This document shows positions 45,216 to 57,289 of a stretch of DNA of 64,000 bases, piece after piece (positions within the stretch are counted from its first letter, which is position 1; every line of letters begins with the position of its first letter). The stretch lies in contig CAUYLG010044640.1 of the NCBI GenBank assembly GCA_963573385.1, forward strand, positions 16,926 to 80,925, written 5' to 3'. The notes beneath the pieces are model-generated. The model searched no databases. It worked only from the letters and a program-made list of their open reading frames with translations, and had not been told where the DNA came from. The DNA is from Cacajao melanocephalus (lineage: Eukaryota; Chordata; Mammalia; Primates; Pitheciidae). A program made the translations under genes and the position numbers.

Positions 45216-46660
45216 TGTATCTTCCACTGGGAAAGACTTCTGTTTTCTCAACACTAGATTACATGAGAAGAGAAGGTGTACAAATTTAGGCAAAACCACA
45301 TGTGCAGCTCAAAATAATACTTATTTTTAAGGCTGATTTCAAAGACCTGGAGTTATTTTCTCTTTCTATCACCTTAAGCAGAATACAATGATAAATAATT
45401 AGAATTTTTCTTCACATTCCACAGTGGATTTAAATAATAATGCCCTTAGAATACTGGGAACACTAGGGAGGATTTCTGTTCATGGTTAGACAGATGCTAA
45501 TAAATAACTATATCCAATCTCCAAAGTGACCTTATGTCAGAGCTGAAGGATAGTTTGTTCCAGTGGTAACTGAGATGATGCATCAGTTGAACAGATGGGA
45601 AAGAATCAAAGTGTATGCTTGAGAAGAGGTCCTTATAACATTAAGTGTCAGAGACAACAGTAGATGTTAATCCAGCAGAGCTAATTCTATAGTAGGGAGT
45701 GAAATATTATTTAATCAGCAGTGCTTCATACATAATTCAATTAACTGCCTTCACTCATCAGTATTAACGAGAACTGGAGCTTGGATTAGTGTGCAAGAGC
45801 CTCATAAAGGAGCTCCCAGCCTACCTAAGTGCTGCCAAAACCTAATAAAGTCCTGCCAATCAAATCCTGGTATCTGGACCCAGTGCATCAGTGCACTGAT
45901 ATTACAAATTATCCTGAGCATTTCTTATTGTTTCCTAATTCTTTAATTATGCTGATATCTGCACTAAAATGTTTAATTAGTGTATGGGGGAAAACGAGTA
46001 AGATTGCCTGCAACTTCCTTGACTGTCAGTATTTAGCATCAAGTAAACAAAATCAAATTTTACTGCGAATAATTTTTAAAGGCAAGTTCAGCTTTTTTAA
46101 TCTGTAAATCTTGGTAATTGAAAAGGAAACAGCAAGTTGGGTTATAGCAATCTAAAAGGCGGAGAGCATATTTAAGATGCCAGAAGACTGAGTGCTCATC
46201 CATCTGTTATATTTTAGTTCAGCCTCTGGACTTCAGGAACCTTAATTTTGTCCTGGTTGTTTTTGTTTTTCTGGTGTCAGGTATTGGAGATGAATACGTG
46301 ATACTAACAATCGGGTGATCAGGGCCACTTGAAAGAATGAAGAGATTGTCATTACTCTGGGTTTTCGAGGATGAATGGATTTTAGCCTGCATATTCTGGT
46401 TAAGTTATTATTTTAGAGAACTGGTAAAGAACTATGCCTAATGTGCTCTAAGACTATGCCTGAAATCAGAGAACAGAAGGTGATCAGTGCAGCCTTTATA
46501 GCATGTATGTACTTTACAAGTTTTTTGTGTTTCCTATATATCAGGAACTAGGCTAAGCTATAGGTATATAGTAAAAACGTGTAGTTCCAGATCTCAGAAA
46601 AGCAAAGACCTACTGGAGGAGACAGATGAATGTGCAGAGAAAAATGATAAGGTCAAGAGT
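45216..46660. other. Unassigned stretch
   Basis: No gene or family recognised. The plus-strand frame 45829-46107 has no domain. Confidence 0.4.
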
Positions 46661-46669
46661 GGTAACAGT

Positions 46670-46800
46670 GATGGTGATGATGAGGATCATAGAGACAACT
46701 ATTGTTTTAACTCTGTCAGTCACAGCATAAATTTTATTTTACTTAAGCCTCATAACCCTTTCAAAGGGATATTGTAACTCCTTTGTTTTAAAGTAAAGCA
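46670..46800 (+). mobile_element. MIR fragment
   Basis: A 'gatggtgatgatgagg' run, then 'ttacttaagcctcataaccctttc' and 'gatattgtaactcctttgttttaaag' in MIR sense order. Confidence 0.5.
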
Positions 46801-47010
46801 AAAATGAAACTATGGACACAACAGGACAGTGGTTGCCTCCAAGGAGGGAGGAAGAGAATAGGATTGGAAGGTTCACAGCTGTATCTGAAACATTTATAAT
46901 TGTTAAAAACCAGGACCAAAATAATATAGCAAATGTCAACATACATGAAAAATTGAGTGGTAGAGTAAATCATAGATGTTTTGCTTCTCTGTATGTTTGA
47001 AATGTTTTAT
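46801..47010 (+). mobile_element. L1M 3' end fragment
   Basis: 'ggacagtggttgcctccaagg', 'ctgtatctgaaacatttata', and the tail 'tgtatgtttgaaatgttttataatgag' (read in two blocks) fit an old L1M 3' terminus. Confidence 0.65.
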
Positions 47011-47555
47011 AATGAGAGCAAAGGAACAATGCCCAATTTGCAGTTAAGTGAGTGAGGTCTGTGATGGAGGTCCCCAGAGTAAGTTGAGAGGACGGAGCTG
47101 GAGTGGGCAGAGGAGGGGGTAATTATGAAAGGTTTTCTAAAGACTTTAGGAATGGCTGGCATCAACAAAAAGCATTTATTAAGCACCTGTTTATTTCTGG
47201 AATTGTAATAAATGTCCCCAAATTGAAACTAACCTAGGATAAACATCTCCTAGGATGCATATGATGTAGTTGTAAGTAAGTAAATACAGGGGATCATTGC
47301 CTACAAAGATTATTCAGCAAGAAATACATCTGAAATACATCTGAAGGACAAGTATGTTTTGGAGGAAGTTGATATGGAGATGTATGCAGTTGGCCATTAG
47401 AAAGTTTAAAATAGGGATAATATCAAGTTGAGGTCTTAAAACTCCTGTGGTTCACTAGGAAATGTATTGAAGGAAAATGCTGATGGATTATTATTTGTCA
47501 GGTGTTGGAATCTGCACTATATTTTTCATCATTTTTCTCATTGCTTTTGGAAACC
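47011..47555. other. Unassigned stretch with small L2-like patch
   Basis: 47160-47200 ('aaaagcatttattaagcacctg') may be an inverted L2 end. The rest is unrecognised. Confidence 0.4.
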
Positions 47556-47720
47556 CTAGGTGATAAAGTTAAAATGCTAAGTTATTTATAGATGGAACCT
47601 GAGATTCATAGTGGTTATCTAGTCCATGTTGACACAGTTAAAAACATTAGGTTCAGAGAGCCTGAGTAACTTGTCAGAGGGCACACAGCTCTTAAGTGGT
47701 GAGGATATATGCACACCATT
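47556..47720 (+). mobile_element. MIR fragment
   Basis: 'gttcagagagcctgagtaac', 'ttgtcagagggcacacagctctta' matches the MIR 3' half closely. Confidence 0.7.
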
Positions 47721-48630
47721 GTTATCTTTATACCTCTCATAAAAGGGCAGGTTCTTCTCCCTATTTCTGGTATCTGCTTTATTTGAGGCAAAGACTGGGG
47801 CCATCTATGAGACAGTGGTGTTTCTCTCCTGGAAGCACCTCCTAGGAAAATCAAATAGATGTTCACAGCCAATGTGTGCATCTACCTAAGGGCACAAAGA
47901 GCTTCCCTACCCATAACTCTCAAAAACATCCCAGCTGCTTTAGTGCAGTCAAATGAGAAATAGAGAGTTGAAAGTTCCAAAGGAAGAAGACTTGGACCCT
48001 TTCCAAAAAGCAGGCATGTTAACTAAGAAAATGTAAATAGAATTAGATTGATTAGAATAAAAGGCAAGAGAATCTGAAAAGAGGATCACTAATGGATGTG
48101 CGGTAAAATTTACCCCCTGGGTATCAAGAAAGTGGTTGTTTGGATTTAGAATTATCCCAGCTTCATACTTTCTCCCCTACTACTTCCTTTATGGGCATTT
48201 CACTGGTTAGCACAACTTCTACTCGTAAATCTCAGACCTGTTAGATTATCAGTTAGATTATTTTTTTTAATTAGTAAAAATATATTTTTAGCAAAAATTC
48301 AGTTTGGATATTACACAATTTCATATTTTCTTAATATTAATGTGAAATGATAGACACAGAGATAGCACCTGGCAGGTGTTTTGACCATGGCTGCCACACA
48401 ATAATATGTCTACTAGCACCTATAAAACAGGGCGATTGGTCTCTGGGGTAATTGGTCCTGGAAGGGCAGTCCTAGCAGGCAAATATGAAGGAAGCCATCC
48501 TTCCCTTCTTTACAAAAACATTTACTGTATTAAATAGTTGTTGAAAAGATATATAAGATATATATCTTTGAAGAACTAGATGTATCTTAAGTAGAAGAGA
48601 CACATATATAAAAAAATAATGGTTGGTTAG
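47721..48630. other. Unassigned stretch
   Basis: The minus-strand frames 47615-47881 and 48472-48666 show no domain. No family recognised. Confidence 0.4.
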
Positions 48631-48631
48631 G

Positions 48632-48815
48632 ATGCTGGATTCTGGAAGCAGACTAGTTGGTTTCAAATCCCAAGTCCACTAATTACTAGCTGGGTGATAT
48701 TGAGCAAGTTTCATAATCTATTTGTTCCTCTGTTTTCTCTTCTGTAAAATGTGGATGATAAAACTTGTAAAGCATTAGCATGCAGTAACCAGCACATAAT
48801 CATTGCTATTTGGAG
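48632..48815 (-). mobile_element. MIR fragment, antisense
   Basis: 'gatgctggattctggaagcagac', 'ttcaaatcccaagtccactaa', 'tagctgggtgatattgagcaag', 'tctcttctgtaaaatgtgg', 'cagtaaccagcacata' is nearly the whole MIR, inverted. Confidence 0.85.
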
Positions 48816-48911
48816 GAATGATGGACATGAAGAGAGAGAGAACTGCAGCAGAAAACAGATTAAGGAACTGCTGAAGAGCTTCTAGAAGATGAGTGAGTTG
48901 CATATAGGTAG

Positions 48912-48986
48912 TCTTGCTACTCAAAGTGTGGTCTGTGAACCTAGCAGCAACAGTATCATCTGAGTATTTGTTAGAAACAGAGATTC
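48912..48986. mobile_element. hAT-Charlie (MER5/MER58-like) relic, left half
   Basis: 'ctactcaaagtgtggtctgtg', 'gcagcaacagtatcatctgagt' and 'tgttagaaacagagattc' match this element. It is cut by an L1 and resumes at 49538. Confidence 0.7.
48973..48986. repeat. Left 14-bp target-site duplication
   Basis: agaaacagagattc, repeated exactly at 49538-49551 around the small L1. Confidence 0.95.
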
Positions 48987-49247
48987 AGTTCCTGTGTTCG
49001 TTTGCTAAGGATAAAATGGCCTCCAGCTCCATCTATCCATGTCCCTGCAAAGGACATAATCTCACTGTTTTTTACAGCTGCATAGTAGTCCATGGTGTAC
49101 ATGTACCAGCTTTTCTTTAACCAGTCTCTCATTCATGGACATTTAGGTTGATTTTATGTCTTTACTATCACGAATAGTGCTGCAATGAACATACACATGC
49201 ATGTGTCTTTATAATAGAATGATTTATATTCCTTTGAAGCCATGATC
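48987..49247 (-). mobile_element. Small 5'-inverted L1: inverted segment
   Basis: Antisense ORF2-end/3'UTR-proximal sequence (catccatgtccctgcaaagg region; catagtagtccatggtgtac). It joins head-on to the sense 3' segment at ~49248. Confidence 0.9.
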
Positions 49248-49537
49248 TTTGGCAAACTAACACAAGAACAGAAAACCAAATACTGCATGTTCTCACTTAT
49301 AAGTGGGAGCTAAATGGTGAGAACACATGGACACTTAGAGGCGAACAACACATACTGGGGCCTTTCAGAGGGTGGAACATTGGGGGAAGGGAGAAGATCG
49401 GGCAAAATAACTAATGGATAATAGGCTTAATACCTGGGTGATAAAATAATCTGTACCACATATCCCCATGACACAATTTACCTGTGTAACAAGCCTGTAC
49501 TTGTATTCCTGAACTTAAAAGTTAAAAAAAAAAAGAA
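49248..49537 (+). mobile_element. Small 5'-inverted L1: sense 3' segment
   Basis: Starts 'ggcaaactaacacaagaacag', passes 'cttataagtgggagctaaat' and ends 'cctgaacttaaaagtt' plus an A-run at 49524-49534. It overlaps the inverted segment by about 20 nt of L1 sequence. Confidence 0.92.
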
Positions 49538-49662
49538 AGAAACAGAGATTCTGATACAGTAGCTCCAGGGTAAGAACTGAGATTCTGCACTTATTACAAT
49601 TTCCTGGGTGAAGCCAATGCTGCTGATCTGTGAACCATATTTTGAAGAGCAAGGATCTAGAA
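49538..49662. mobile_element. hAT-Charlie relic, right half (starts with right TSD)
   Basis: Bases 49538-49551 are the right TSD. Then 'tgatacagtagctccaggg', 'gagattctgcacttatta', 'tttcctgggtgaagccaatg' and 'tgaaccatattttgaagagcaag' complete the element. Confidence 0.7.
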
Positions 49663-49975
49663 CATACTGTCCAAATTGGTAGATACTAGCCACATGCAGC
49701 TGTTAATAACTTGAAACAAATATGAATTGAGAAGTGCTGTGTAAGTGTGAAGTATACACAGGATTTCAAAGATATCCAAAAAAAGTGAAATCACTCATTA
49801 GTATTTTTGTATTGGTTTTATTGTTGAAACTGTAAGACATTGGATATACTAAGCTAATAAAATATTATATTAAATTAATTTCACATATTTTTTCAATGTG
49901 TATACTAGAAAATTTAAAATTATATATGCATCTCCTATTGTATCTCTATCAAACAGTGCTGCCCTAGGACATTTT
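49663..49975. mobile_element. MER-type DNA transposon with matching termini
   Basis: Ends read 'catactgtccaaattgg' and (inverted) 'cagcactgtttgata', similar TIRs of a CAGTGCTGTCCAATAG-type element. The interior 'tagccacatgcagctgttaa' and 'ttaatttcacatatttttt' fits. Probably hAT-Charlie. Confidence 0.6.
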
Positions 49976-50459
49976 TACCGACAGATTTCCTATAATACGG
50001 TATTGTATTTAGAAGCTGACACTAGTAAAAAGGTAAAAATAATGTTTATTCTTGAGTAGGAGTAAAGGACCCGATACTTTAAAAATGATTTTTATTTTAT
50101 TTCTTATTACAACAGTGTTGCATATTTATTGTAAGATAGTTTTAAAAGGTAGAAACATAACAGAAAACAGTTAATTACCCGGAAAAACCACCACCCTGAA
50201 ACAACCACTCTTTAAATTCTGTTTTATATGTACTCAACATCTAATGTACTTTTTAACCTCCTTGTGTGAGAATCTTTCTTCATGGGCATTCTGGAAACCA
50301 TCTTCTCTTGGTTTTTCTCCTATCTTACTAACTGCTATATTTCATTTTCTTACCTGATTTCATCTTCCCCACCAACTATACCTGCATATTTAATAACTTT
50401 CTCAAAGTTTGTGTCTAAAATCCAACTCAATTTCTGTCTCTTAACCAGACTTTTTGTTT
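49976..50459. other. Unassigned stretch
   Basis: No gene or repeat family recognised. The frame 50282-50464 has no domain. Confidence 0.4.
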
Positions 50460-51040
50460 TTTAATGTAGTGGTTTCCCTGGGGTTTGCAAAATGCACTGA
50501 CAGCGAATCCAAGTTCACTTTCAAATACAACTATACAACTTCACAGGTCATGCAAGTTTCTTAAAGTATTCCCAATTCTTACCTCCTTTCCCTTATGACC
50601 TTGCTACTATTCATTTCGCCTATGCATAAATGATAGTCACAAGATACATTATTACTTTGAACAAACTGTATCTGTTAGAGTATTAAAGAATAAGAAAAGA
50701 TTTTATTTTACCTTCATTTATTCTTTCTATAATATTGTTCCTTTCTTAAATAGATCTGAGTTTCTGACCTATATTACTTTCCTTCTTCCGATGAACTTAA
50801 TTTAACATTTCTTGCAAAGCAGGTCTGCTGATGACAAATTCCCTCAAATTTTGTTTTTCTTTTGAATTTCAATTTTCATGTATTTGTACTGTACCCCTCT
50901 CTAAATTGCCCTGGTGAATAGTTGATCTATTTTGAGTTGTTATTTATTGCTGTTACTTTTTTCCATAGAACAAAAGTATCAGATTTAATAGTCAGATCTG
51001 CAGTTTTTCTGTCTTTTATTTTCTGCTTTTATCTGGCACA
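50460..51040 (-). mobile_element. L1M 3'UTR-like region, antisense
   Basis: 'tttcttgcaaagcaggtctgctgatgac' and 'aaattccctcaaattttg' match the inverted 3'UTR of old L1M/L1ME. The upstream part is more decayed. Confidence 0.55.
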
Positions 51041-51059
51041 TAGAATATTATGAATAGAT

Positions 51060-51190
51060 ATCTGTTGAATGTTTTTTTTTTTTTTTTTTAATGAATGAGA
51101 AGTTCTTATGCTGCCCAGGTTGGCCTTGAATGCATAGCCTCGCCTCCTCAAGCGCCAGGAGAACTGGCCCGAGCCACCTTGGCTCCTTGA
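51060..51190 (-). mobile_element. Alu-like monomer (FLAM/FAM type), antisense
   Basis: Poly-T (51072-51090), 'ctgcccaggttggccttgaa', 'ctcctcaagcgcc' and 'cgagccaccttggctcc' make a single ~115-bp 7SL-derived arm. Flanks 'ttgaatg' on both sides (51063-51069 and 51187-51193) look like a short TSD. Confidence 0.6.
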
Positions 51191-51254
51191 ATGGATTTTT
51201 AAGTAAATATTTCTCATCCTTTTTTATCTTTTCTACATGTATTTTTTTTAAATT

Positions 51255-51990
51255 TTTTATTTCCATAAGTTATTGGGGAACAGGTAGTAGTTACTTACAT
51301 AAGTTCTTTAGTGGTGATTTGTGAGATTTTGGTGTGCCCATTACCCAAGCAGTATACATTACACCCTATTTGTAGTCTTTTATTCCATGCCCCCCTCCCA
51401 CCCTTTTTCCCAAGTCCCCAGAGTTCACTGAGTCATTCGTATGCCTTTGCGTCCTCATAGCTTACCTTCCACTGTTAAGTGAGAACATATAATGTTTGGT
51501 TTTCCATTCCTGAGTTACTGCACTTAGAACAATAGTCTCCAATCTCATCAGGTTGCTATGAATGCCATTAATTCATTCCTTTTTATGGATGAGTAGTATT
51601 CCATCATCTATATCTATATTTATATCTATCTATAGATGGAACCAACTCTCTCTCTATATATACATATGATGGAATTGATTTATGGGTGCTTGGGTTGGTT
51701 CCATGTTTTTGCAATTGCTAATTGTGCTGCTGTAAACATGCATGTGCATATATACATGGCTTGCCAATTATCTCAACACCATTTGTTGAATAGAGTGTCC
51801 TTTACCCGCTTTGGTTTTGTTTGCTTTGTCAAAGATCAGTTGGCTTTAAGTATTTGGGTTTCTTTCTGGACTCTCTATTCTGTTCCATTGGTCTATGTGC
51901 CTATTTTTAGATCAGTACCATGCTGTTTTGGTGACTAGGGCCTTATAGTATAGTTTGAAATCAGATAACGTGATGCCTCCATATTTGTTG
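51255..51990 (-). mobile_element. L1 3' end, antisense, first copy block
   Basis: Inverted 3'UTR from 'ataagttattggggaacagg' to 'gctgctgtaaacatgcatg' (51740), then an abrupt jump to ORF2 sequence normally ~700 bp further upstream ('ttgccaattatctcaacacc', 51761-51990). L1MA/L1PB-like. Confidence 0.88.
51600..51672. repeat. (TATC)n/(TA)n/(CT)n simple repeat inside L1
   Basis: tatctatatt, tatctatctatag and ctctctctctatatata tracts expanded from the short AT run normal at this L1 site. Confidence 0.85.
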
Positions 51991-54180
51991 TGAGATATAT
52001 ATATATATCACAGTTTGTTTGTCCACTTATTGATTGATGGGCACTTAGGTTGGTTCCACATTTTTGCATTGCTAATTGTGCTGCTATAAACACGCAGGTG
52101 CAAGCATCTTTTTCATATAATGATTTCTTTTCCTCTGGGTAGATACCCCGTAGTGAAATTGCTGGAGCAAATGGTAGCTCTACTTTTAGTTCTTTAAGAA
52201 TCTCCACAGTTTTTCATAGTGGTTGTACTGGTTTACATTCTCACCAGTGGTGTGGAAGTGTTCCCTGTTTAGCACATCCATGCCAACATCTACGGTTTTT
52301 TTATTTTTTGATTCTTGCAGGAGTAAGGTGGTATTGCATTGTGGTTTTGATTTGCATTTCCCTGATCATTAGTCATGTTAAGCGTTTTTTCTTATGTTTG
52401 TTGGCCATTTGTATATCTTCTTGTGACAATTGTCTGTTCATGTCCTTAGCCCACTTTTTGATGGGATTGTTTGTTTTTTTCTTGCTAATTTGTTGACGTT
52501 CATTGTAGACTCTGGATATTATTCCTTTGGCAGATGTACATATTGTGAAAATTTTCTCCCACTCTTTAGATTGTCTGTTTGCTCTGCTGACTGTTCCCTT
52601 TGCCATGTAAAAGCTCTTTAATTAAGTCCCACCTATTTATCATTGTTTTTTTTTCTTGCATTTGCTTTTGGTTCTTGGTCATAAAATCCCTGCCTATGCC
52701 AATGTCTATGAGGGTTTTTCTGATGTTATCTTCTAGAATTTTTATAGTTTGAGGTCTTAGATTTAAGTCCTTAATCCATCTTGAGTCGATTTTTGTGTAA
52801 GGCAAGAGATGGGGATCCAATTTCATTCTCTTACATGTGTCTTGCCAATTATCCTAGCACCATTTGTTGAATAGGGTGTCCTTTATGCACTTAGTTTTAT
52901 TTACTTTGCCAAAGATCAGCTGGCTTTAAGTATTTGGGTTTATTTCTGGGTTCTCTGTTCTGTTCTATTGGTCTATGTGCCTATTTTTTTTATCAGTACC
53001 ATGCTGTTTAGGTGACTATGGCCTTAAAGTATAGTTTGAAATCAGGTAATGTGATGTCTCCACATTTGTTATTTTTGCTTAGTCTTGCTTTGGCTATGCG
53101 GGTTCTTTTTTGGTTCCCTATGAATTTGGGGATTGCTTTTTTCTTGTTCTGTAAAGAATGATGGTGGTATTTTGATGGTAATTGCATTGAATTTGTAGAT
53201 TACTTTTGGCAGTATGATCATTTTTTCAATATTCTACCATCCATGAGCATGGGATATGTTTTCATGTGTTTGAGTCATCTGTGATTTCTATCAGCAGTGT
53301 TTTGTAGAAGTCTTTCACCTCCTTGGTTAGATATATTCTGAAGTATTTTTGTTTTTTTAGAGATACTGTAAAAGGGGTTGAGTTCTTTATTTGATTATCA
53401 GTTTGGTTGCTATTGATGTATAGGAGAGCTAATTTGTGTACATTAATTTTGTATCTGGAGATTTGCTGAATTCTCTTATCAGTTCTAGGAGCTTTTTGGA
53501 GGAGTCTTTAGGGTTTTCTAAGTATACAATCATATCATCAGCCAATAGTGACAGTTTGACTTCTACTTTACCAATTTGGATGCCCTTTATTTCTTTCTCC
53601 TGTCTGATTGCTCTAGTTAGGACTTCCAGTACTATATTGAAAAGAAGTGGTAAGAGTGGGTGTCCTTGTCTTATTTCAGTTCTTAAAGGAAATGCTTTCA
53701 ACTTGCCTCCATTCAGTATCATGTTGGCTGTGGGTTTGTCATAGAGGCTTTTATTGCATTGAGGTATGTCACTTGTGTGCTGGGTTTGCTGACAGTTTTA
53801 ATCATAAAGGATGCTGGATTTTGTCAAATGCTTTTACTATGTCTATTGAGATGATCATGCGATTTTTGTTTTTAATTCTATTTATGTGGTGTATCACATT
53901 TATTGACTTGACTATGTTAAAACCATCCCTGCATCCCTGGTATAAAACTCAGTTGATCATGGTGGATTATCTTTTAGATATGTTGTTGAATTCAGTTAGC
54001 TAGTATTTTGTTAAGGATTTTGGCATCTATGTTCATCAGGGATATTGGTCTGTGGTTTTCTTTTTTGCTTATGTCCTTTCCAGGTTTTGCTATTAGGGAG
54101 ATGCTGGCTTCATAGATTGATTTAGGGAGGATTCCCTCTTTGTCTCTCTTGTAGCTATTTTGTTTGTTTGTTCTTTTTAA
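51991..54180 (-). mobile_element. L1 antisense, second copy block, 3'UTR-proximal to RT
   Basis: Restarts at the inverted 'cacagtttgtttgtccac' zone and runs uninterrupted upstream through ORF2. The RT motif '[15 protein letters not shown]' is in the minus-strand frame 53429-53722; its FADD is altered to LADD. The copy is 5'-truncated near 54160. Nonsense and frameshifts throughout. Confidence 0.9.
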
Positions 54181-55442
54181 ATCTTCTCAGGTGAATTTGA
54201 TTTGTTAATTTAATTATATAAACTTTTCTCCAAGTGAAACTCAAACTATATTTCACAGGTCAAATATATTTTAGTTATTTTATAGTTGGTGTTCGATGAG
54301 TTTAATGTTCTTTTGGATATAAGAACTAGTAGAGAAAATTTAAATCTAAACAGCTTCTTGTCATTGCTTATACTTTATTCAGTTCTATGTTTTTAATTTA
54401 TTGAAGATGTTTATGGCATAAAAATATATGATCGTATTTACAAATGTTCATTGGCACAAACACAAACACATATTAGATGAACTTTATTAATTATGTTGTT
54501 GAGGTGCTCCATTTTCTTCCCTCGCTTTGTCTTTTTAGTAGTTAAAAACTGAAAGGATTAGAAATTATCTACCAAACTCTTTCGTTTACTTTCTCTCTAA
54601 AATTTCCCTGCATTCACTGTCATCCTGTTCTAGGTATTTCAATACTATATTATTCACTGCATAAAAGTTCAGAATAGTTATAGTTCTAATTTTTTTTGCC
54701 CTTGAAATAATCCTTTCAGTGCAACACTTTAATGGGCTTGAATTAAAGTCAGTTTGCTTTTCATACTGTGTTATTGAGCTTCTTGTTTTCATTTGTTTTG
54801 TATCCCTTTTCCCATCATGCTATTCTGTGAGGTTGTATATAGAATTATAGATGAGTAGATGTACATTTCTTGGTGAAAGGATAGAGTGCTTTCATTACAT
54901 TAGTAGTCTAATAAATCCAGAATTCATTAAAGATTGAAAAGTACCAGAATAAGAATAATTTGAGGAGACTAATCAAAATACAAAAGCCATGATAGTTATA
55001 CTGTTCAAAGTCAACTCTTGCATGGAGACTTCATGTTGGAAATATTTGCCAAAAGGAACAAAAATCAAGGTACTCTTACCAAAACAGTTGAAAAAGTCTT
55101 CCACCTACCACCCAAGCAGTGACAGTACTGTCCTTGATTTGTTGGCATAGGATTTTAAAATTTTATCTCCAATCATGAAAGTGCAAGGGAGTAACAAAGT
55201 CATTGACTTTCATTTTCGTTGTTCAGGAACTAGAACTTGTTGCTGGATGTTTGCTGAAACTTTAATTACAGTGTTCTTTTTATGGCTGATATACAGCCAT
55301 AGACAGTGTCTTATTTTGTTTTGCTTTTGTATATGATTTTAAGTCAATAAAAAGTAAACAAATAGAAGGTGAAATACATATGCAGTCATCTGGCAGAAAA
55401 AGAAAAAACCACAAAACCTTTTTTTTAATTTTTTTTGTAAAC
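54181..55442. other. Unassigned stretch
   Basis: No gene or family recognised. The minus-strand frames 54586-54792 and 55280-55474 show no domain. Confidence 0.4.
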
Positions 55443-55570
55443 TGGTATTCACAAAAACAAATAAGGCCTGCCATCTATTCCCAGACTTATTTCAGTAAAG
55501 TGTATTATTGCATTCAGGAGACAGAGAAGAGGTAATCTAGGTACAGATAATTTATTGAGATTTTCATGGT
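55443..55570 (+). repeat. Dispersed duplicate, copy A
   Basis: About 120 nt that recurs at 59262-59393 with roughly four-fifths identity by eye; the shared block 'attgcattcaggagacagag' is exact. No family recognised. Confidence 0.8.
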
Positions 55571-57289
55571 ACTTTTAATATTGCACATCATACTGGAAGA
55601 AATCAGTCAGACAAGTCAGAAAGCCTGATGTGAAAGAGATTGTGTACAATAATCTCCAATTTCTTTTTAGAAAAGGAAGAAAAGTTATTCATGATGGCAG
55701 AAAGCACTCTCCGTTATGAATGCCGTAGATAACAATATAGCTTGAAAAGTGCTCAGGTTTGCTGATGCCCAGAAAGCTGACAGGGAACATTAAATGGTCA
55801 GTTATCTGGACAGAGTTAGTCTCATGGTGGATAAATGGCACAGTCTATTAAGGGTGACCAAATATAAAACACAAAAGAGTTTGAAGGAAGTAGGAAAAAT
55901 ACATCATTTTCTATAACAAAATTGAAAGCAGACTCAAAGATATGAAAGTAGATTAGGCTTGAGATAAAAAGCAATATTACTGTAGAGGAGGACTCAAGAG
56001 AAAAAATGACTTAGAACATAACTGAATATCTTAAGCTGAAATTATCTTCATAAATTTGGCAGCTAATCAAATTTTAGGAGTGACGGTATTTGAAACTTTC
56101 TGCTTCATACAGGTCACTGGTCCCTCGTCAAGCAGTTATTTAGTTCTTACTATGAACCAGACCCCAAGGACAATGATTAATATTACAAGGTACCTGCCCT
56201 CAGTGAGCTCCTAGTCTTGTAGAAAAGAGACATGAGCAAATATATTTGAAATACCTAAAGTTGATGAAGTAATTTATTGGGAAAAGGTTGTGGTATTTGC
56301 CAGTCTTAAGAGTAGGGCTTTAACCATCGGGGAAAAGGGGAGAGAACATTCCAAAGAGAGACATAAAGGAGTATTGATCACCAGACATGGTTTGGAATGG
56401 CCTTTGCAGTTATAAGTTAGCTCAACCATAGTTTGAACATGTGAAACTGGGATCTTCTTTACTGTTTTGTTGACTTAATGCTTTGTTTTTGAAGGTTGGA
56501 ATGAATCAGGGCATTACATATCCCCCTGGACACCTTTAACTCGTAGACATGAAAGGCTCCATCATGTATGACAGAATGTAGCTAAATGTCTGGATAGACC
56601 CTGATTGCGCAATTTAAGTCAACCAAGAGCTAAACACATTGTGGTTGTTGATAGTAGTGATGAGAATCTTCCTGACTTCACTGCCTTTATTGCCACGCCA
56701 GCTAAATCCTCAGGGGAAGGTTGCACACAGTGGACGTGCTGGCAAATGTTAAATACCAGGAAAAACACTCTGTGAAAGCACAGTACCTGTATTATTTATG
56801 TGTAATTTCTCCCTGATGTTTACCTAGCCCCCATAGTTCTAAATGTTTGAAGTATGAGGGAGGAAAGGTTCCAAATAATTTGTATAGTCTGACAGTACAT
56901 TATAAGTTAAATTTTCATGATTAAGAATGTAGTTCCACATCTGGTATTTGTTTAATCTATAAGCCTTAATGGCGATTTTCCAAGTGTGCCTTAAGTTCTT
57001 AATAGCCTTATATATTATGTTGGGCTTACCCTAGAAAATGTTAGGGAAAAAAGATAAAAAATACAGTGGTTTACTGAATTCAGCCCATTTCTTCCTAACA
57101 TTTAAGTGAGTTCTTTTGTCTTAAGCAGTATCTTCCCAGTGTTCAGACCAATTTCACTGTTGTCAAAATCTCCTATTTTGGTTATCATTTGTTGTACATC
57201 CCAGTAACAGGGGGAGAAAATAAACAAAATGGCTGTTCTAGAGCAGGCAGAAGCAAGTGTCAGGTTTTATTGCTAATCACATGGGTAGT
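55571..57289. other. Unassigned stretch, small L2-like patch
   Basis: 56150-56240 ('gaaccagaccccaaggac', 'ccctcagtgagctcctagtc') may be an inverted L2 end. No gene recognised. Confidence 0.4.
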
